Positions 5,498-7,182 of a stretch of 7,182 bases of DNA are shown here, in pieces. Under the pieces are notes generated by a model. That model made no database searches. It was not told the DNA's origin and was given only the letters and a program-made list of their open reading frames with translations. Origin of the DNA: an archaeon. Its GTDB lineage: Archaea > Nanobdellota > Nanobdellia > Pacearchaeales > UBA284. Every line of letters starts with the position of its first letter. Position 1 is the stretch's first letter. The translations under genes and the position numbers were made by a program. Location: assembly GCA_030619955.1 (NCBI GenBank), contig JAUXAK010000029.1, positions 1 through 7,182 on the forward strand, in the 5' to 3' direction.

Positions 5498-6163
5498 TTA
5501 TGGTGAACAACATGTACAAAGTAAACCATCTTGTCGGCCAGTTCCTGTGGTGTATGTGTTACATGTGTTTGGAGTATAATGCCATTGGTCCATATAGTAC
5601 TGATAAACAGCTGCAACACATGTCTTTCCAAGTCCTTCACAAACAGCATTACAATTAAGTGTGCTGTCCTCAGCAATCATTTTCTCATGAAGTGTACACT
5701 TATTCAATATATCCAACACATTCTGGCAATTACCGCAACCTGTTATTACTGTTTCTAGCTCTACACATCTTCCATTTTGACAAACCTTTCCTTCACTACT
5801 GCAATCATATTCAATAAATTTATACACTTGACTACACAAAATATCAAAATCACCAAAATCTGGAGTCACACACTCTTTACTACAATACCCTTCTTTTAAT
5901 GTGATACTATTAATACAGGAATCTACTGATACTGCATCACCAAAACTACATGTTCCTTTTACATAATAATTCCTGCCATCACTATCTATGCATTCAGCAG
6001 ATACTCCATCTACATCTTCTACTCCATCTACATCTTCTCTTTGCCAAAACCATCTAGGAAAAATAGCAGCTCCTGTTATTGTTGAATTGGTGTATGCAAC
6101 ACCAAATGTTATACCAACAATCAATGCTATAATAAAAAAAGCCCAAAAGTGATGAGTTTCCAT
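5498..6163 (-). CDS. Secreted or membrane-anchored Cys-rich protein, 19 cysteines (left copy of the duplicated leader)
   Basis: The 221-residue protein starts with a hydrophobic segment (about 6-24), then TNSTITGAAIF and an aromatic PRWFWQRED stretch (36-44). An EDVDGV repeat (43-48 and 49-54) forms an acidic linker. The outer part has 19 cysteines. Residues 58-133 (CIDSDGRNYYVKGTC ... YC ... GKVCQNGRC) resemble a Cys-rich extracellular domain common in DPANN archaeal surface proteins. Residues 143-221 carry CGNC, CNAVC, GKTC and a terminal CTCCSP, a second Cys-rich module I cannot name. Disulfide-stabilised extracellular location is inferred. The N-terminal segment has no basic residue before the hydrophobic stretch, so signal cleavage versus anchoring is unclear. 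Codons 1-46 and the upstream DNA are almost identical to the next minus-strand gene. A strong Shine-Dalgarno site supports the start. Function unknown. Confidence 0.85.
   Translation of the reverse strand: METHHFWAFFIIALIVGITFGVAYTNSTITGAAIFPRWFWQREDVDGVEDVDGVSAECIDSDGRNYYVKGTCSFGDAVSVDSCINSITLKEGYCSKECVTPDFGDFDILCSQVYKFIEYDCSSEGKVCQNGRCVELETVITGCGNCQNVLDILNKCTLHEKMIAEDSTLNCNAVCEGLGKTCVAAVYQYYMDQWHYTPNTCNTYTTGTGRQDGLLCTCCSP
6003..6038. repeat. 18-bp perfect tandem duplication inside the left secreted-protein gene
   Basis: ACTCCATCTACATCTTCT occurs at 6003-6020 and again at 6021-6038 with no mismatch. On the minus strand it encodes the hexapeptide EDVDGV twice, in frame, in the linker between the membrane segment and the Cys-rich part. 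The right gene has only one such unit (EDVDVN). It is a likely product of replication slippage. Confidence 0.95.
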
Positions 6164-6175
6164 TTCTTTATTTTT

Positions 6176-6183
6176 ACCTCCTT
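6176..6183 (-). promoter_or_regulatory. Strong Shine-Dalgarno site of the left secreted-protein gene
   Basis: On the minus strand this reads AAGGAGGT, a full match to the anti-Shine-Dalgarno core, ending 12 nt before the ATG. The translation-operon genes on the plus strand lack such a site, so this is a real difference in initiation mode. The identical site in the right copy is at 6951-6958. Confidence 0.7.
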
Positions 6184-6242
6184 TTTAAAATTTACTATTT
6201 ATAAAAAAAAGTAAAGATTATATATATATAAATTTTTCTATA

Positions 6243-6262
6243 ATGTCATGAAAAATGAAAAA
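6243..6262 (+). pseudogene. truB: Dead fragment of the truB start carried in the left repeat copy
   Basis: This 20-bp stretch is equivalent to 7018-7037, the first codons of truB. Here the third codon is TGA (6249-6251) instead of CGA, and homology stops after 6262. The next in-frame ATG (6255) runs into TAG after five more codons. It is a passive remnant copied with the promoter and shows that the repeat boundary lies inside a coding gene. Confidence 0.8.
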
Positions 6263-6272
6263 GAAAAAAAAT
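6258..6272 (-). terminator. T-rich terminator of the right secreted-protein gene
   Basis: On the minus strand, 31-45 bp after the stop codon, the sequence is an interrupted T run (complement of AAAAAGAAAAAAAAT). It is a plausible archaeal terminator separating this gene from the promoter of the left copy just downstream. Confidence 0.45.
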
Positions 6273-6333
6273 TAGACAATAATCTTCAGCTATATTCTGT
6301 GACTAGGATCCTGTGACTAGACAATAATCTTCA
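6273..6333. repeat. Cluster of short direct repeats at the 3' end of the right secreted-protein gene
   Basis: TAGACAATAATCTTCA occurs exactly at 6273-6288 and 6318-6333. CTGTGACTAG occurs at 6297-6306 and 6311-6320, the latter overlapping the second long repeat by 3 bp. The 16-bp repeats are 45 bp apart, a multiple of three, so the minus-strand peptide EDYCL is encoded before the stop codon and again in the same frame after it. This looks like local duplication that changed the gene's end. Confidence 0.9.
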
Positions 6334-6938
6334 TGAAGTCTTTCTGGAATTACAAGAATTGCTCTATCTGCTGGTCCTGGGGTAAGTTCTAAAACTTCAA
6401 CAACAAAGCCCACATCTTCTGGTTTAAGAACTAAATCTTGATGATTGCATGGTTGTATGCTACCTATATAATACTCTTTGTACTCTATATGTGCTACTCT
6501 CCCTTCTCTAACTGGATGATAGAATGCTTCATGAAAAATCACTTCATATCTTTTATTTCTATCTTTATAAATTACTTTCTCACATTTTTCTACATGAAAA
6601 ATATTATTTTTGTCTCTTAAAACAAAATCTGTAGTTATCTCACAATAAGTTAGCTCTGGAACAATTTCTTTTTCTATACATTTTCCAATACAACATAGTT
6701 TAGTGTCTGATGCTTCAACTATTTTGTCATCACAGATTTCATTAGGACCACAGATTACTCCACCGCTCTGCGCACATGTTGGTTCTACTATACCATTTAC
6801 ATCTACATCTTCTCTTTGCCAAAACCATCTAGGAAAAATAGCAGCTCCTGTTATTGTTGAATTGGTGTATGCAACACCAAATGTTATACCAACAATTAAT
6901 GCTATAATAAAAAAAGCCCAAAAGTAATGAGTTTCCAT
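6303..6938 (-). CDS. Secreted or membrane-anchored protein with N-terminal Cys-rich motif (right copy of the duplicated leader)
   Basis: The 211 residues begin with the same hydrophobic leader, TGAAIF and PRWFWQREDVD segment as the left gene, differing only at residue 5 (Y for H). After D46 the proteins are unrelated. Residues 54-88 (TCAQSGGVICGPNEIC ... KLCCIGKCI) form a compact Cys motif of a type seen in other DPANN surface proteins; this is recognised from memory. Residues about 94-211 look beta-rich and mostly polar, with C99, C119, C164 and C206. I recognise no family, and no catalytic motif stands out. The protein has 10 cysteines in total. A strong Shine-Dalgarno site 12 nt upstream supports the start. 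The gene is divergent from truB with a 79-bp shared promoter region. Its 3' end lies in a cluster of small repeats, suggesting that the last codons were altered recently. Function unknown. Confidence 0.83.
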   Translation of the reverse strand: METHYFWAFFIIALIVGITFGVAYTNSTITGAAIFPRWFWQREDVDVNGIVEPTCAQSGGVICGPNEICDDKIVEASDTKLCCIGKCIEKEIVPELTYCEITTDFVLRDKNNIFHVEKCEKVIYKDRNKRYEVIFHEAFYHPVREGRVAHIEYKEYYIGSIQPCNHQDLVLKPEDVGFVVEVLELTPGPADRAILVIPERLHEDYCLVTGS

Positions 6939-6950
6939 TTCTTTATTTTT

Positions 6951-6958
6951 ACCTCCTT
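6951..6958 (-). promoter_or_regulatory. Strong Shine-Dalgarno site of the right secreted-protein gene
   Basis: AAGGAGGT on the minus strand, ending 12 nt before the ATG at 6938, identical in sequence and spacing to the site of the left copy. Confidence 0.7.
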
Positions 6959-6962
6959 TTTA

Positions 6963-7017
6963 AAATTTACTATTTATAAAGAAAAGTAAAGATTATATAT
7001 ATATAAATTTTTCTATA
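6963..7017. promoter_or_regulatory. Divergent promoter region between the secreted-protein gene and truB
   Basis: Two AT boxes are visible: TATTTATAAA at 6971-6980, whose core TTTATAAA is its own complement, and an alternating AT tract at 6992-7006. Read leftward, the first box would place a start near 6950, just before the Shine-Dalgarno site. Read rightward, the AT tract lies about 18-26 bp before the truB ATG, compatible with a very short or absent leader. TTTACT (6966-6971) and AGTAAA (6985-6990) form a 6-bp dyad around the first box. The same layout exists in the left copy at 6188-6242. Exact start sites cannot be read from sequence. Confidence 0.45.
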
Positions 7018-7182
7018 ATGTCACGAAAAATGAAAAAATCTAATTTAGAAAAAGGTATAATTATTCTTGATAAACCAGAAGGGATAACAAGCTTTGAAGC
7101 TTGTGAACTTGTAAAGAAAAAACTTGAAGCAAATAAAGCAGGTCATGCAGGTACTCTAGACCCCATAGTAACTGGAGTTTTG
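7018..7182 (+). CDS. truB: TruB/Cbf5-family tRNA/rRNA pseudouridine synthase, N-terminal part (3' truncated by window edge)
   Basis: Fifty-five residues are visible. [22 protein letters not shown] (from residue 13) and [16 protein letters not shown] (40-55) are the first two signature motifs of the TruB/Cbf5 family. They include the catalytic aspartate, D48, in GTLDP. In archaea the family member Cbf5 isomerises uridines in rRNA with H/ACA guide RNPs and can also make tRNA Psi55. The 'TGVL' after GTLDP fits the archaeal form. Only 12 residues precede the first motif. Archaeal Cbf5 usually has a longer N-terminus, so this is a shortened version; the C-terminal PUA domain lies outside the window. 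An alternative start is the ATG at 7030 (codon 5). Its first 20 bp are part of the 238-bp repeat. Confidence 0.92.
   Translation, partial: MSRKMKKSNLEKGIIILDKPEGITSFEACELVKKKLEANKAGHAGTLDPIVTGVL

Larger units (their letters stand above)
6025..6262. repeat. Left copy of a 238-bp direct repeat (leader + divergent promoter + truB start fragment)
   Basis: This segment matches 6800-7037 at a constant offset of 775 bp. There are four substitutions (6122, 6151, 6206, 6249) and no gap. It spans the first 46 codons of the minus-strand secreted gene, its Shine-Dalgarno site, the AT-rich intergenic promoter and 20 bp that in the right copy are the start of truB. Identity ends sharply on both sides: at the linker codons on the left and inside an A run on the right. 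Confidence 0.97.
6800..7037. repeat. Right copy of the 238-bp direct repeat, including the real truB start
   Basis: Partner of 6025-6262, with substitutions at 6897, 6926, 6981 and 7024. Of the two changes inside the secreted gene, one is silent (6897) and one gives Y5 instead of H5 (6926). This copy ends inside an intact truB reading frame, so it is most simply the original location and the left copy the derivative. Confidence 0.97.

Noticed and set aside
5531..5758. Plus-strand open frame opposite the left secreted-protein gene
   Set aside because: It lies wholly inside the antisense of a convincing gene with leader and ribosome binding site. Its Cys and Thr content just mirrors that gene.
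6240..6305. Stop-codon readthrough (TAG) of the right secreted gene into the downstream in-frame EDYCL copy
   Set aside because: Readthrough would add a Phe/Ser-rich tail encoded by the T-rich terminator and the fossil truB fragment. No pyrrolysine context is visible, and local duplication explains the repeat better.
6025..7037. Insertion sequence or transposon explanation for the 238-bp repeat
   Set aside because: There is no transposase gene, no terminal inverted repeats and no consistent target-site duplication. The unit boundaries fall inside two coding genes.
1..7182. CRISPR arrays, tRNA or rRNA genes
   Set aside because: No regularly spaced repeats and no cloverleaf-like or GC-rich RNA segment was seen on either strand. 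The repeats present are a single long pair and short local ones.

Overview
The window looks like chromosomal DNA of an uncultivated, very AT-rich archaeon, most probably a DPANN lineage such as Woesearchaeota or Pacearchaeota. The archaeal assignment rests on ribosomal proteins eS19, eL39 and eL31, a PDCD5-family protein and a TruB/Cbf5 start. The narrower placement is an inference from the A-rich composition, small genes, a pilin-like protein with a GGFEMS-type N-terminus, and short-leader Cys-rich secreted proteins.

Layout. (1) 2-307 +: the C-terminal end of a class I methyltransferase-like protein. (2) 377-916 +: a membrane-anchored, archaeal type IV pilin-like protein. (3) 953-4865 +: a tight translation operon in the order cysS, standalone NFACT-R protein, YhbY/CRM RNA-binding protein, eS19, PDCD5-like protein, eL39, eL31. 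Adjacent genes overlap or lie 8-33 bp apart. The eS19-PDCD5-eL39-eL31 order is a known archaeal gene cluster. Both eL39 and eL31 carry long charged C-terminal extensions. (4) 4943-5445 +: an AbrB-type antitoxin and RelE-type toxin pair. A perfect 9-bp inverted repeat lies between its TATA box and start codon. (5) 5498-6163 and 6303-6938 -: two secreted or membrane-anchored Cys-containing proteins. (6) 7018-7182 +: the start of a TruB/Cbf5 pseudouridine synthase, divergent from the second secreted-protein gene.

The most unusual structure is in parts 5 and 6. A 238-bp segment occurs twice with only 4 mismatches (6025-6262 and 6800-7037). Each copy holds the first 46 codons of the secreted protein, its strong Shine-Dalgarno site, the whole divergent promoter region and the first ~20 bp of the truB gene. 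In the left copy the truB start is a dead fragment with a stop at its third codon. Beyond codon 46 the two secreted proteins are unrelated. The region therefore looks like a duplicated expression-and-secretion leader joined to different extracellular domains. Small repeats at the edges (an 18-bp tandem repeat and a 16-bp repeat in the same frame) suggest ongoing local rearrangement.

Functionally, most of the window serves translation: tRNA charging, ribosome structure, RNA binding and RNA modification. The toxin-antitoxin pair and the duplicated surface-protein cassette are accessory material sitting between that block and truB. All family calls come from reading the translated sequence; no database search was possible.
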